From Demequina rhizosphaerae (lineage in GTDB: Bacteria > Actinomycetota > Actinomycetes > Actinomycetales > Demequinaceae), in assembly GCF_000971255.1 (NCBI RefSeq), contig NZ_BBMC01000009.1, forward strand, positions 102,382-166,381: DNA of 64,000 nucleotides, written 5' to 3'. Each line of letters begins with the position of its first letter. The first letter of the stretch is position 1. Below the pieces are notes generated by a model, which was not told the DNA's origin, made no database searches, and saw only the letters and a program-made list of their open reading frames with translations. A program made the translations under genes and the position numbers. This document shows positions 14,252-22,478 of the stretch, piece by piece.

Positions 14252-15247
14252 GTGGACACTCTGCTCTACCCGCTCGAGTGGGTCGTCGCCAACATCGTGG
14301 TGATCTGGCACCAGCTCTGGACCTTCATCGGTCTGGACCCGGCCGGCGGCATCACGTGGGCCCTCGCGATCGTCGGCCTCGTGATCACGATCCGCGCGGC
14401 GCTGATCCCGCTCTTCGTCAAGCAGATCAAGGCGTCCCGAGCGATGCAGATGATCGCGCCGGACCTCAAGAAGGTCCAGGACAAGTACAAGGGCAAGAAG
14501 GACCAGGCGTCCCGCGAGGCGATGAGCCGCGAGACGATGGAGCTCTACGCCAAGCACAAGACGAACCCGTTCGCCTCGTGCCTGCCGATGCTGGTCCAGG
14601 CGCCCATCTTCTTCGCGCTGTTCCGCGTCCTCAACTACAACCTCGGCGGCACCAACGGCCCGATCGGCCTGCTCTCGCAGGACCTGATCGACCAGGCGCG
14701 CGACGCGACGCTGCTCGGCGCGCACCTCAGCGAGACCTTCTTCAACTCCGAGGGCGCCTCGGCGAAGATCGTCTCCGCGCTCCTGATCGTCGCGATGGTC
14801 GCGACCACGTTCATCACGCAGCACCAGCTCACGCGGAAGAACCTGCCGGCCTCGGCCCTCGAGGGCCCGATGGCGCAGCAGCAGAAGATCCTCATGTACG
14901 CGCTGCCGTTCATCTTCGTGATCACCGGCCCGAACTTCCCGGTCGGCGTGCTCATCTACTGGACCACCACGAACCTGTGGACGCTGGGCCAGCAGTGGTA
15001 CGTGATCCGCAACAACCCGACCCCGGGCTCCGAGGCCGAGCGCATCCACAAGGAGCGCCTGGCGGCGAAGGCGGCCAAGCGTGCCGCGCGCCGTGGCGAG
15101 GACCCCGAGCAGGCCGTGATCGAGGCCGAGGCCGTGGTGGAGGAGGAGCCCAAGCGCTCCGGCCAGCGCCAGCAGCCCAAGCGCAAGAACCGTGGCGGCA
15201 GCAAGCCTCAGGCCCTGCCGGCCGATGACACCAAGGACGAGTCATGA
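14252..15247 (+). CDS. yidC: Membrane protein insertase YidC/Oxa1
   Basis: A 331-residue YidC of the five-transmembrane actinobacterial type, which inserts and folds membrane proteins with or without Sec. The hydrophobic groove arginine appears in VITIRAALIPLF. The coiled coil KASRAMQMIAPDLKKVQDKY follows, then NPFASCLPMLVQAPIFFALF. The C terminus is a basic tail (KRKNRGGSK) suited to ribosome contact. GTG start; the stop overlaps the jag start by four bases. Confidence 0.96.
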   Translation: MDTLLYPLEWVVANIVVIWHQLWTFIGLDPAGGITWALAIVGLVITIRAALIPLFVKQIKASRAMQMIAPDLKKVQDKYKGKKDQASREAMSRETMELYAKHKTNPFASCLPMLVQAPIFFALFRVLNYNLGGTNGPIGLLSQDLIDQARDATLLGAHLSETFFNSEGASAKIVSALLIVAMVATTFITQHQLTRKNLPASALEGPMAQQQKILMYALPFIFVITGPNFPVGVLIYWTTTNLWTLGQQWYVIRNNPTPGSEAERIHKERLAAKAAKRAARRGEDPEQAVIEAEAVVEEEPKRSGQRQQPKRKNRGGSKPQALPADDTKDES

Positions 15248-15723
15248 CCGACAACATCAAGAAGCTCGAGGCCGAGGGCGACGTCGCCGCGGACTTCCTC
15301 GAGGAGCTCCTCGACATCCTCGACATGGACGGGGACATCGACATCTCCGTCGAGGCCGGCCGCGCCAAGGTCGCGATCGTCGCCGACGGCCCCAGCCAGG
15401 ACCTCAAGCGTCTCGTGGGTCCGGACGGCGAGGTGCTCGAGGCGCTCCAGGACCTGACCCGCCTCGCGGTGCAGTCCGACACGGGCGAGGTGAGCCGCCT
15501 CATGCTCGACATCGCCGACTTCCGTTCGGGACGCCGCGAGCGTCTCGCCGAGCAGGCACGGGAGGCCGTCGCGCAGGTTCGCGAGTCCGGCGCCCGCGTG
15601 TCGCTGCCCGCGATGAACGCGTTCGAGCGCAAGGTCGTCCACGACGTCGTGCTCGAGGCCGGGCTCTCCTCGGAGTCCGAGGGGGAGGACCCGCAGCGCT
15701 ACGTGGTCGTCCTGCCCGCCTGA
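15244..15723 (+). CDS. jag: Jag/KhpB R3H-domain RNA-binding protein
   Basis: A 159-residue protein with a KH-like domain in the first half (GPDGEVLEALQDLTRLA) and an R3H domain at the end. The R3H core is in LPAMNAFERKVVHDVV, where R-x3-H becomes E-R-K-V-V-H. Jag/KhpB binds RNA and is linked to cell division and elongation in Gram-positive bacteria. It is coupled to yidC by an ATGA overlap, the conserved arrangement. An N-terminal Jag domain of the firmicute type is absent, as usual in actinobacteria. Confidence 0.92.
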   Translation: MTDNIKKLEAEGDVAADFLEELLDILDMDGDIDISVEAGRAKVAIVADGPSQDLKRLVGPDGEVLEALQDLTRLAVQSDTGEVSRLMLDIADFRSGRRERLAEQAREAVAQVRESGARVSLPAMNAFERKVVHDVVLEAGLSSESEGEDPQRYVVVLPA

Positions 15724-15739
15724 CGTTTCACGTGAAACA
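15724..15739. other. parS centromere site 1
   Basis: CGTTTCACGTGAAACA matches the parS consensus TGTTTCACGTGAAACA at 15 of 16 positions and lies immediately after the jag stop codon. Confidence 0.9.
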
Positions 15740-15742
15740 ACG

Positions 15743-16384
15743 ATGACCGGACAGCCGCTGAGCGACGACCCGCTGCACGACGCCGCCGAGGTGCGCGAGT
15801 ACTTCGGCGACGTCTACCCGCGCGTGCGTGCCTTCGCGGAGATGCTCGCGGAGCAGGGCGTCGAGCGTGGCCTCATCGGCCCGCGCGAGGTCGGTCGCCT
15901 GTGGGAGCGCCACCTCCTCAACTCCGCCGCCCTGTCGCCGTTCCTCGGGGAGGGGCGCGTGGCGGATGTCGGCTCCGGCGCGGGTCTCCCGGGCATGGTG
16001 CTCGCCGCCATGGACCCCGACCGCGACTACGTCCTCATCGAGCCGATGGAGCGACGGACGCAGTGGCTGTTCGAGGCGGCGCGCGAGTGCGGCATCGACA
16101 ACGTGCGCATCCTGCGCGGGCGCGCGGAGGAGGTCGTCGAGTCCGTCGAGGCGGACGTGGTGACCGCGCGCGCGGTGGCCGCGATCGACAAGCTCGTCAA
16201 GTGGTGCAGCCCGCTGCTCAGCCCCGAGGGCCGCTTCGTGCTCCTCAAGGGGAGGAGCGCCGGGGACGAGCTCGAGCGTGCCAAGTACACGCTGCGCAAG
16301 CACCGGCTGAGCGGCGAGGTTCACACCGCCGGCACCATTGAGGGCGTGGAGCCGACCACGGTGGTCGTGCTTTCCCACAGCTGA
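15743..16384 (+). CDS. rsmG: 16S rRNA (guanine527-N7)-methyltransferase RsmG
   Basis: RsmG, 213 residues, uses S-adenosylmethionine to methylate G527 of 16S rRNA. The SAM-binding loop is VADVGSGAGLPGMVLA, preceded by the family sequence LWERHLLNS. LIEPMERRTQWL and VVTARAVAAIDKLV complete the fold. It starts three bases beyond parS site 1 and precedes parAB, the classic gid position. The protein appears complete. Confidence 0.95.
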   Translation: MTGQPLSDDPLHDAAEVREYFGDVYPRVRAFAEMLAEQGVERGLIGPREVGRLWERHLLNSAALSPFLGEGRVADVGSGAGLPGMVLAAMDPDRDYVLIEPMERRTQWLFEAARECGIDNVRILRGRAEEVVESVEADVVTARAVAAIDKLVKWCSPLLSPEGRFVLLKGRSAGDELERAKYTLRKHRLSGEVHTAGTIEGVEPTTVVVLSHS

Positions 16385-16526
16385 CCTCCACAGGGTTCTC
16401 CACAGCGATTCGTGCGGGGAACGGGGTCGAAAGTGGCTTTTCTCCACAGTTCGTGGCCTGTGGAGCGGTGTACGGCACGGGTGGATCCGACGCCCAACCG
16501 CCTGTCGTCGACGGCGCTCGCTGGGG

Positions 16527-16532
16527 TAGAGT
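16527..16532 (+). promoter_or_regulatory. Candidate -10 box for parAB
   Basis: TAGAGT lies in the 280-base rsmG-parA gap. Upstream in the same gap, TCCACAG words occur at about 16387, 16401 and 16444 and the inverted form TGTGGAG at about 16459. These resemble degenerate DnaA boxes. Confidence 0.4.
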
Positions 16533-16596
16533 CGTGACCTCTGGGAAGGACCTCCCGCCTCGGTGCCGACGGCGGGATCATGTGTGTCAGAGGCCA

Positions 16597-16612
16597 TGTT
16601 TCACGTGAAACA
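16597..16612. other. parS centromere site 2
   Basis: A perfect TGTTTCACGTGAAACA. It sits at the centre of a 22-bp perfect palindrome (16594-16615) in the leader of parA. Confidence 0.95.
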
Positions 16613-16664
16613 TGGCGAGCGGAACGGGGCCGAGGCCGCGTCCGTGGAAGGAGAAGGGAACTGC

Positions 16665-17657
16665 GTGTCCACCGAGCAGTCGCACCACTCGACCGTTTCC
16701 GAGACGTTGCCGCCCGCCGGTGAGGACGCTGTTTCACGTGAAACAAGGGACCCGTTCGACGGGCTCGCTCACGACGCCGGCAGCCCGCTCGCCGCGCAGA
16801 TGATGGCCACGGAGCGTCACCGCCGCGCGCTGGAGGAGGCGGTGTTCCCCAAGCCGCCCGAGACGCGCATCATCGCGGTCTCGAACCAGAAGGGCGGCGT
16901 GGGCAAGACGACCACGTCGGTCAACGTCGCGGCCGCCCTCGCCAAGCGCGGAGCGAACGTGCTCGTCATCGACGCCGACCCGCAGGGCAACGCATCGACG
17001 GCGATCGGCGTCGACCACCGCTCGGGGACGCCCTCGATCTACGACGTGCTGCTCGACGACGCTCCGATGCACACGGTCGCGCAGCGCTGCCCGGACGTCG
17101 ACACGCTGTGGTGCGTGCCGGCCACGATCGACCTCGCGGGCGCCGACATCGAGCTGGTCTCGGTGGTGCGCCGCGAGTTCCGGCTGCACGATGCGCTCAA
17201 GGCGCTGCTCGAGGGCCCGGGCAAGAACCTCGACTACGTGTTCATCGACTGCCCGCCGAGCCTCGGCCTCCTCACGCTGAACGCCATGGTCGTCGCCACC
17301 GAGGTGCTCATCCCCATCCAGTGCGAGTACTACGCGCTCGAGGGGCTCACGCAGCTCATCAAGACGGTGGAGATGGTGCGCAAGCACCTGAACCCCGGGA
17401 TCCACGTGTCGACGATCGTGCTCACCATGTATGACGGCCGCACCAACCTGGCGCGCGAGGTCGCGACCGAGGTGCGCACGCACTTCCCGACGCAGACCCT
17501 CGAGCAGACGGTCCCGCGTTCGGTGCGAGTCTCCGAGGCGCCGGGATTCGGCCAGACCGTCATCACGCACGACCCCCATTCCTCGGGAGCGGTCGCCTAC
17601 ACGGCGATCGCCCGCGACATCGCGGTGCGAGGCGCCGCAGGATCGGAGAAGAAGTGA
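16665..17657 (+). CDS. parA: Chromosome partitioning ATPase ParA
   Basis: ParA, 330 residues, is the DNA-binding ATPase that moves ParB-parS complexes. The deviant Walker A KGGVGKTT is at residues 76-83 and VLVIDADPQGNAS follows. I chose the GTG at 16665 because GGAGAAGG lies just upstream; the frame is open further upstream but crosses parS site 2. The first about 60 residues before the ATPase core are variable, and part of them (VSRET) is encoded by parS site 3. The stop overlaps the parB GTG by four bases. Confidence 0.96.
   Translation: MSTEQSHHSTVSETLPPAGEDAVSRETRDPFDGLAHDAGSPLAAQMMATERHRRALEEAVFPKPPETRIIAVSNQKGGVGKTTTSVNVAAALAKRGANVLVIDADPQGNASTAIGVDHRSGTPSIYDVLLDDAPMHTVAQRCPDVDTLWCVPATIDLAGADIELVSVVRREFRLHDALKALLEGPGKNLDYVFIDCPPSLGLLTLNAMVVATEVLIPIQCEYYALEGLTQLIKTVEMVRKHLNPGIHVSTIVLTMYDGRTNLAREVATEVRTHFPTQTLEQTVPRSVRVSEAPGFGQTVITHDPHSSGAVAYTAIARDIAVRGAAGSEKK
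16730..16745. other. parS centromere site 3, inside parA
   Basis: A perfect TGTTTCACGTGAAACA within the parA reading frame, where it encodes Val-Ser-Arg-Glu-Thr at about residues 23-27. Confidence 0.95.
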
Positions 17658-18646
17658 GCCCGTCGACGAAGAGGGGCCTGGGCCGCGGCCTGGGTGCGCT
17701 GATCCCCACCGAGCCGGAGCAGGCGGGGCAGGAGCGGCCCCACGACATGTTCTTCTCCGACACCACGGGTGCGATCCCGACGATCACCGAGGTGTCCGAG
17801 GACGGGGAGCTCGTGCCGGTGCCCGGCGCGACCTTCGCGCACATCGACCCGCATGCGGTCGTCCCCAACCCGCGCCAGCCCCGCACCGTCTTCGACGAGG
17901 ACGAGCTCCGCGACCTCGTGGGCTCCATCAAGGAGATCGGCGTCCTGCAGCCGATCGTGGTGCGGCCTCTGCCCGCCGGCGACGGCTACGAGCTCATCAT
18001 GGGCGAGCGCCGCCTGCGCGCGTCCAAGGAGGCGGGCCTCACCGCGATCCCGGCGATCGTGCGGGAGACGGACGACACGGACATGCTCCGCGACGCGCTC
18101 GTGGAGAACCTGCACCGCAGCCAGCTCAACCCGCTCGAGGAGGCGGCGGCCTACCAGCAGCTCCTCGACGACTTCGAGATCACCCACGAGGAGCTCGCGA
18201 CGCGGATCTCGCGCTCGCGCCCCCAGATCTCCAACACGCTGCGTCTCCTGCGCCTGCCCGCCACCGTCCAGCGTCGTGTCGCGGCGGGCGTGCTGAGCGC
18301 CGGGCACGCACGTGCGCTGCTCGGCCTCGACAGCCCGGAGGCGATGGAGCACCTCGCGACGCGGATCGTCGCCGAGGGTCTGTCGGTGCGCGCGACCGAG
18401 GAGGCGGTGGCGCTCGGCGTCGAGACCCCGAAGCCGCGTCGCGGCGCGGTCCGCCCTGGTGGACGCACGCCCGCGCTCGATGATCTCGGCGGCCGGCTGG
18501 GGGACCGCTTCGACACACGCGTCAAGGTCAAGCTGGGGCGCACGAAGGGATCGATCACGATCGACTTCGCGACCGTCGACGACCTCAACCGTATCGTCGC
18601 GATGATCGACCCCAAGGACCCGGGCGTCCTCTCCGCGGAGGACTGA
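17654..18646 (+). CDS. parB: Chromosome partitioning protein ParB
   Basis: ParB, 330 residues, is a CTP-dependent DNA clamp loaded at parS. It opens with the family N terminus KRGLGRGLGALIP, which contacts ParA. The CTPase domain has the GERRLRASKEAGL box and ENLHRSQLNPLEEA. A helix-turn-helix follows in ATRISRSRPQISNTLRLLRLP, and the C-terminal dimer segment ends the protein. GTG start overlaps parA by four bases. Three parS sites lie within 2 kb upstream. Confidence 0.97.
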   Translation: MSPSTKRGLGRGLGALIPTEPEQAGQERPHDMFFSDTTGAIPTITEVSEDGELVPVPGATFAHIDPHAVVPNPRQPRTVFDEDELRDLVGSIKEIGVLQPIVVRPLPAGDGYELIMGERRLRASKEAGLTAIPAIVRETDDTDMLRDALVENLHRSQLNPLEEAAAYQQLLDDFEITHEELATRISRSRPQISNTLRLLRLPATVQRRVAAGVLSAGHARALLGLDSPEAMEHLATRIVAEGLSVRATEEAVALGVETPKPRRGAVRPGGRTPALDDLGGRLGDRFDTRVKVKLGRTKGSITIDFATVDDLNRIVAMIDPKDPGVLSAED

Positions 18647-18696
18647 CCCGAGCGGAGGGATGATGCGCTGCCGGGCGGCGGCGCTCCCGTGAGCGG

Positions 18697-19641
18697 TCAG
18701 ACGGTCGCCGCGCGCGCCGCGGCGCCCACGACGAGGTCCCCGTAGACCTCGCCGAGGTCGAGCTTGGCCGCCTCGGCGGCCTGCGGGAACAGGGAGGTCT
18801 CGGTCATACCAGGGGCGATGTTGATATCGATGACCTGGGCCAGGCCGTCGGTGTCGAGGATGATGTCGACCCTGGAGAGGTCCCTCAGGTCCATCGAGCG
18901 GTGCACCGCCAGCGCGGTCTCGGCCGCCTGCCGCGCCTGCGGCTCGGTGAGACGGGCGGGGGCGAAGTACTCGACGCGGCCGGGGTTGTAGCGCGCGTCG
19001 TAGTCGTACGCGCCCTCGGTGACGGTCTCGACCGCCGGCAGGACCCGCGCATCGTCCCCGGTGCCCAGCACGCTCATGGCGACCTCGGTGCCCTCGACGA
19101 AGCGCTCGACCAGGGCGACGTCGCCGTACGCGAAGCAGTGGACCATGGCGCGCGCGAGGTCGGCGCGGTCGTGGACCACGGAGACGCCGAGCGCGGAGCC
19201 GCCGCGGGCGGGCTTGACCACGACCGGCATGCCGAAGCGCGCGACGATGGTGTCGAGCACCTGCTCGGCGCCGACCTCGCGGAACAGCGACTGGGGCAGG
19301 GTGACGTGATCCGGGGTCGCGATGCCCGCGCGCCCCATCACGGTCTTGGCGACGGCCTTGTTCCACGCGACGCGCGCCGGTCCCGAGGCGGTGCCGACGA
19401 ACGGCACGCCGACGAGCTCGAGCAGCGCCTGCAGCGAGCCGTCCTCGCCGGTGGCACCATGAAGAAGGGGCCAGACCACGTCGACGTGGCCGGAACGCAA
19501 GGTAGGCATCAACTCCGTGTCAACGTCGAGCAAAGAGACCTTCTCGACCTTCCCACGGAGGGCGTCCTGGACGCGCCGGCCGCTGCGGATCGAGACGTCG
19601 CGCTCGTGCGACAGGCCGCCGGCGAGGATGAGTGCGTGCAT
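18697..19641 (-). CDS. D-alanine--D-alanine ligase family ATP-grasp protein
   Basis: A 314-residue ATP-grasp enzyme close to Ddl, which joins two D-alanines for peptidoglycan. It has GGLSHERDVSIRSG near the start, PLLHGATGEDGSLQALLE, the YDYDARY loop and the metal-binding end DINIAPGMTETS. The Ddl sequence ALxxDK is replaced by RVAWNK, so the substrate could differ. The start at 19641 has GAAGGG upstream. It lies 13 bases after the aminotransferase gene and is surely in one operon with it. In M. tuberculosis the corresponding position holds other genes. Confidence 0.85.
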   Translation of the reverse strand: MHALILAGGLSHERDVSIRSGRRVQDALRGKVEKVSLLDVDTELMPTLRSGHVDVVWPLLHGATGEDGSLQALLELVGVPFVGTASGPARVAWNKAVAKTVMGRAGIATPDHVTLPQSLFREVGAEQVLDTIVARFGMPVVVKPARGGSALGVSVVHDRADLARAMVHCFAYGDVALVERFVEGTEVAMSVLGTGDDARVLPAVETVTEGAYDYDARYNPGRVEYFAPARLTEPQARQAAETALAVHRSMDLRDLSRVDIILDTDGLAQVIDINIAPGMTETSLFPQAAEAAKLDLGEVYGDLVVGAAARAATV

Positions 19642-19654
19642 GACGTTCCCTTCG

Positions 19655-20965
19655 TCAGTACAGGTCGGGCGACGGGAAGTCGACCGCATCACCGCGGCCA
19701 CCTCCCGAGGTGCCGAAGATGCGGACGGTCTCGAGCTCGGCGTCGACCACGGTCGACAGGCGGCGCACGCCCTCGCGGATGCGCTCCGGCGTGGGGAAGC
19801 AGTAGGACAGGCGCATGTGGTCGGTGCCGGAGCCGTCCGTGTAGAAGGCGCTGCCCGCGACGTACGCGACCCGCGCGGTGACGGCGCGCGGCAGCATCTC
19901 CTTCGCGTCGAGGCCGTCCGGGAGCTTGACCCACACGTAGAAGCCGCCGTCGGGCACGTTCCACGAGGCCTCGGGGATGTGCTCGGCCAGCGCGGAGATG
20001 GTCGCGTCCCGCCGCTCGCGGTACTGCTCCCTGAACTTCTTGATCTGTCCCTGCCAGTCGAAGTGCTCGAGGTAGGTGGCGATCGCCATCTGCGAGGCGT
20101 TCGACGGGCTGAGGATGGCGGCCTCCGAGGCGAGGACGAGCTTCTCGCGGACGGCGTGCGGCGCGACGGCCCAGCCGACGCGGTATCCGGGGGCGAAGGT
20201 CTTGGAGAAGGACCCCAGGTAGATGACGCCTTCGGGGCTCATGGAGCGCATCGCGGGGAGCGGCTCCTGGTCGAAGCCGAGCAGGCCGTAGGGGTTGTCC
20301 TCGAGCACGAGCACGCCGTAGCGCTGGCAGATCTCGAGGATCTGCGGGCGGCGCTCGAGCGACAGCGTCACCCCGCCGGGGTTGTGGAAGTTCGGCACGG
20401 TGTAGAGGAACTTCACGCGCTTGCCCGCGGCCGCCAGGCGGCCCAGCGTCTGCTCGAGAGCCTCGGGGATGAGCCCGTGCGCGTCCATGGGGACGTGGAC
20501 GACCTCGGCCTCGTGCGCGCGGAACACGCCGAGCGCACCCACGTAGGACGGCGCCTCCGCGACGATGACGTCGCCTGGGTCGATGAAGATCGTCGTCACC
20601 AGGTCGAGCGCCTGCTGCGAGCCGGTCGTGACCACCACATCGTCCGGATGCGCGGAGATGCCCTCGAGGGCCATGACCTCGAGGATCTTCTCGCGCAGGG
20701 TGACGTCGCCCTGGCCGGAGCCGTACTGGAGCGCGACCTCGCCGTGCTCGACGATGATGCGTCGCGTCATCTCGCCGAGCTCCTCGAGGGGGAGCCCGCC
20801 GATGAACGGCATCCCGCCGGCGAGCGAGACGACCTCGGGACGGCTGGCGACGGCGAAGAGCGCGCGGATCTCGGAGGCGCGCATCTGGTGCGCGCGCTGC
20901 GCGTACGACCCGAACCAGGGGTCGAGGCGGGTTCCCTCGCGAGGGGTGGGCGTGCCGTCGCTCAT
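19655..20965 (-). CDS. PLP-dependent aminotransferase, class I/II
   Basis: A 436-residue fold-type I aminotransferase. The PLP lysine is in SFSKTFAPGYRVGW, with LEDNPYGLL supplying the Asp/Tyr that bind the pyridine ring and TVPNFHNPGGVTL the usual substrate/cofactor loop. It resembles the LysN/2-aminoadipate and multiple-substrate aminotransferase group and lacks the N-terminal GntR domain of MocR regulators. GAGACT ends six bases before the ATG, suggesting a leaderless transcript. Co-transcription with the Ddl-like ligase suggests a role in supplying an amino acid for the envelope, but this is inference. Confidence 0.88.
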   Translation of the reverse strand: MSDGTPTPREGTRLDPWFGSYAQRAHQMRASEIRALFAVASRPEVVSLAGGMPFIGGLPLEELGEMTRRIIVEHGEVALQYGSGQGDVTLREKILEVMALEGISAHPDDVVVTTGSQQALDLVTTIFIDPGDVIVAEAPSYVGALGVFRAHEAEVVHVPMDAHGLIPEALEQTLGRLAAAGKRVKFLYTVPNFHNPGGVTLSLERRPQILEICQRYGVLVLEDNPYGLLGFDQEPLPAMRSMSPEGVIYLGSFSKTFAPGYRVGWAVAPHAVREKLVLASEAAILSPSNASQMAIATYLEHFDWQGQIKKFREQYRERRDATISALAEHIPEASWNVPDGGFYVWVKLPDGLDAKEMLPRAVTARVAYVAGSAFYTDGSGTDHMRLSYCFPTPERIREGVRRLSTVVDAELETVRIFGTSGGGRGDAVDFPSPDLY

Positions 20966-20984
20966 GCGGCAAGTCTCTCAGACG

Positions 20985-21021
20985 GACGGGGGTCCAGCCG
21001 TCAGCCGGCTGGACCCCCGTC
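20985..21021 (-). terminator. Terminator after trxB-trx fusion
   Basis: A perfect 16-bp inverted repeat (GACGGGGGTCCAGCCG and complement) with a 5-base loop begins 23 bases past the fusion stop and ends just before the aminotransferase promoter. Confidence 0.85.
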
Positions 21022-21043
21022 CCGAGCGTGCGAGCGGGCCGTC

Positions 21044-22366
21044 CTAGGCGATGACCTCGTCGAACAGCGCGGACAGCGCGGGCTTGGGCCGCGCGCCGAC
21101 GACGGACTTCACGACCTCGCCGCCCTTGAAGAAGCTCATCGTGGGGATCGAGGTCACGCCATAGGCCATCGCGAGCTGCGGGTTGGCGTCCGTGTCGACC
21201 TTGACCACCTTGAGGCGGCCGGCGTACTCCTCGGCGAGCTCGTCGAGGAGCGGCGCGACGGCGCGGCACGGGCCACACCACGTGGCCCAGAAGTCGACGA
21301 CCACGGGCACGTCGGACTGGATGACCTCGGCCTGGAACGTGTCGACCGTCGCGGGCACGGGGGCCGCGGGCAGGGCGGGAGCCGGCGCCTCGGCGGCCGG
21401 GGCCTCCTCCTCGACGACCTCCTCGGTCGCGGCGTCGTCGAGGGTGTCGAGGTGGTGCTGGGCGTCGAGGGCGGCGGCGCAGCCGGACCCGGCGGCGGTG
21501 ATGGCCTGCCGGTAGCGGTTGTCGACGAGGTCGCCGCAGGCGAACACGCCGTCGACGTTGGTGGCGGTGGTGCGGCCCTGGACCAGGACGTAGCCGGCCT
21601 CGTCGGTGTCGATGACGCCCTTGACCAGCTCGGAGCGGGGCTCGTGACCGATCGCGACGAACAGGCCCGTCGCGGCCAGGGTGGAGTCCTCGCCGGTGAC
21701 ACGGTTGCGCACGCGCACGCCCTCGAGCTTGGTGTCGCCGTCCAGGCCGGTGACCTCGGAGTTCCACACGAACTCGATCTTCGGGTCGGCCATGGCACGG
21801 TCGGCCATGATCTTCGAGGCCCGCAGCTCGTCGCGACGGTGCACGAGGTACACCTTCGAGGCGAACCGCGTCAGGAACGTGGCCTCCTCGACCGCGGAGT
21901 CGCCACCACCGACGACCACGACGGTCTGGTCGCGGAAGAAGAACCCGTCGCACGTCGCGCACCACGACACACCCTTGCCCGACAGGCGCTTCTCATCCTC
22001 GAGACCCAGCTCACGGTAGGCCGACCCCGTGGCCAGGATGACCGCCTTCGCGGTGTATTCGCCGGACATGCCGGTGACGACCTTCTTGACCGGACCCTCG
22101 AGGTCCAGCGCGGTGGCGTCGTCGAAGATCACCTCGGCACCGAAGCGCTCGGCCTGCGCCTGGAGCGTCTCCATCAGCTCCGGACCCTGGATGCCCTCCA
22201 CGAAGCCGGGGAAGTTCTCCACCTCGGTGGTGTTCATCAAGGCACCACCGGCCGTGATCGACCCCGCGACCACCAACGGATGCAGACCCGCACGCGCGGC
22301 ATAGATGGCAGCGGTGTACCCGGCAGGGCCGGAACCGACGATGATGACATTGCGGGTCTCGCTCAC
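21044..22366 (-). CDS. trxB: Thioredoxin reductase-thioredoxin fusion
   Basis: A single 440-residue reading frame joins two enzymes. Residues 1-about 305 are the NADPH-dependent flavoprotein reductase, with FAD loop [10 protein letters not shown], redox centre CATC (Cys136/Cys139), NADPH loop GGGDSAVEE and FACGDLVD near its end. An Ala/Pro/Glu linker (about 310-340) leads to a complete thioredoxin with WCGPC at 363-367 and the cis-proline segment SIPTM. In most actinobacteria these are adjacent separate genes (trxB, trxC); M. leprae is known to have a similar natural fusion. The frame is continuous with no stop between the parts. It provides cytoplasmic disulfide reduction. Confidence 0.95.
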   Translation of the reverse strand: MSETRNVIIVGSGPAGYTAAIYAARAGLHPLVVAGSITAGGALMNTTEVENFPGFVEGIQGPELMETLQAQAERFGAEVIFDDATALDLEGPVKKVVTGMSGEYTAKAVILATGSAYRELGLEDEKRLSGKGVSWCATCDGFFFRDQTVVVVGGGDSAVEEATFLTRFASKVYLVHRRDELRASKIMADRAMADPKIEFVWNSEVTGLDGDTKLEGVRVRNRVTGEDSTLAATGLFVAIGHEPRSELVKGVIDTDEAGYVLVQGRTTATNVDGVFACGDLVDNRYRQAITAAGSGCAAALDAQHHLDTLDDAATEEVVEEEAPAAEAPAPALPAAPVPATVDTFQAEVIQSDVPVVVDFWATWCGPCRAVAPLLDELAEEYAGRLKVVKVDTDANPQLAMAYGVTSIPTMSFFKGGEVVKSVVGARPKPALSALFDEVIA

Positions 22367-22434
22367 GGTTGTTCCTCAGTCGATGGATGGGTCGCGCCCG
22401 ACGGGGCACGACGGCGTTCTATGAACAGATGGTA

Positions 22435-22452
22435 GGGGGACGATGTTCCCCC
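22435..22452 (-). terminator. Short hairpin downstream of the pseudokinase gene
   Basis: GGGGGA and TCCCCC are separated by a 6-base loop, 27 bases beyond the pseudokinase stop. Weak terminator candidate. Confidence 0.4.
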
Positions 22453-22478
22453 GTGCTCCCGTCTCCTGTTCGGTGCGG

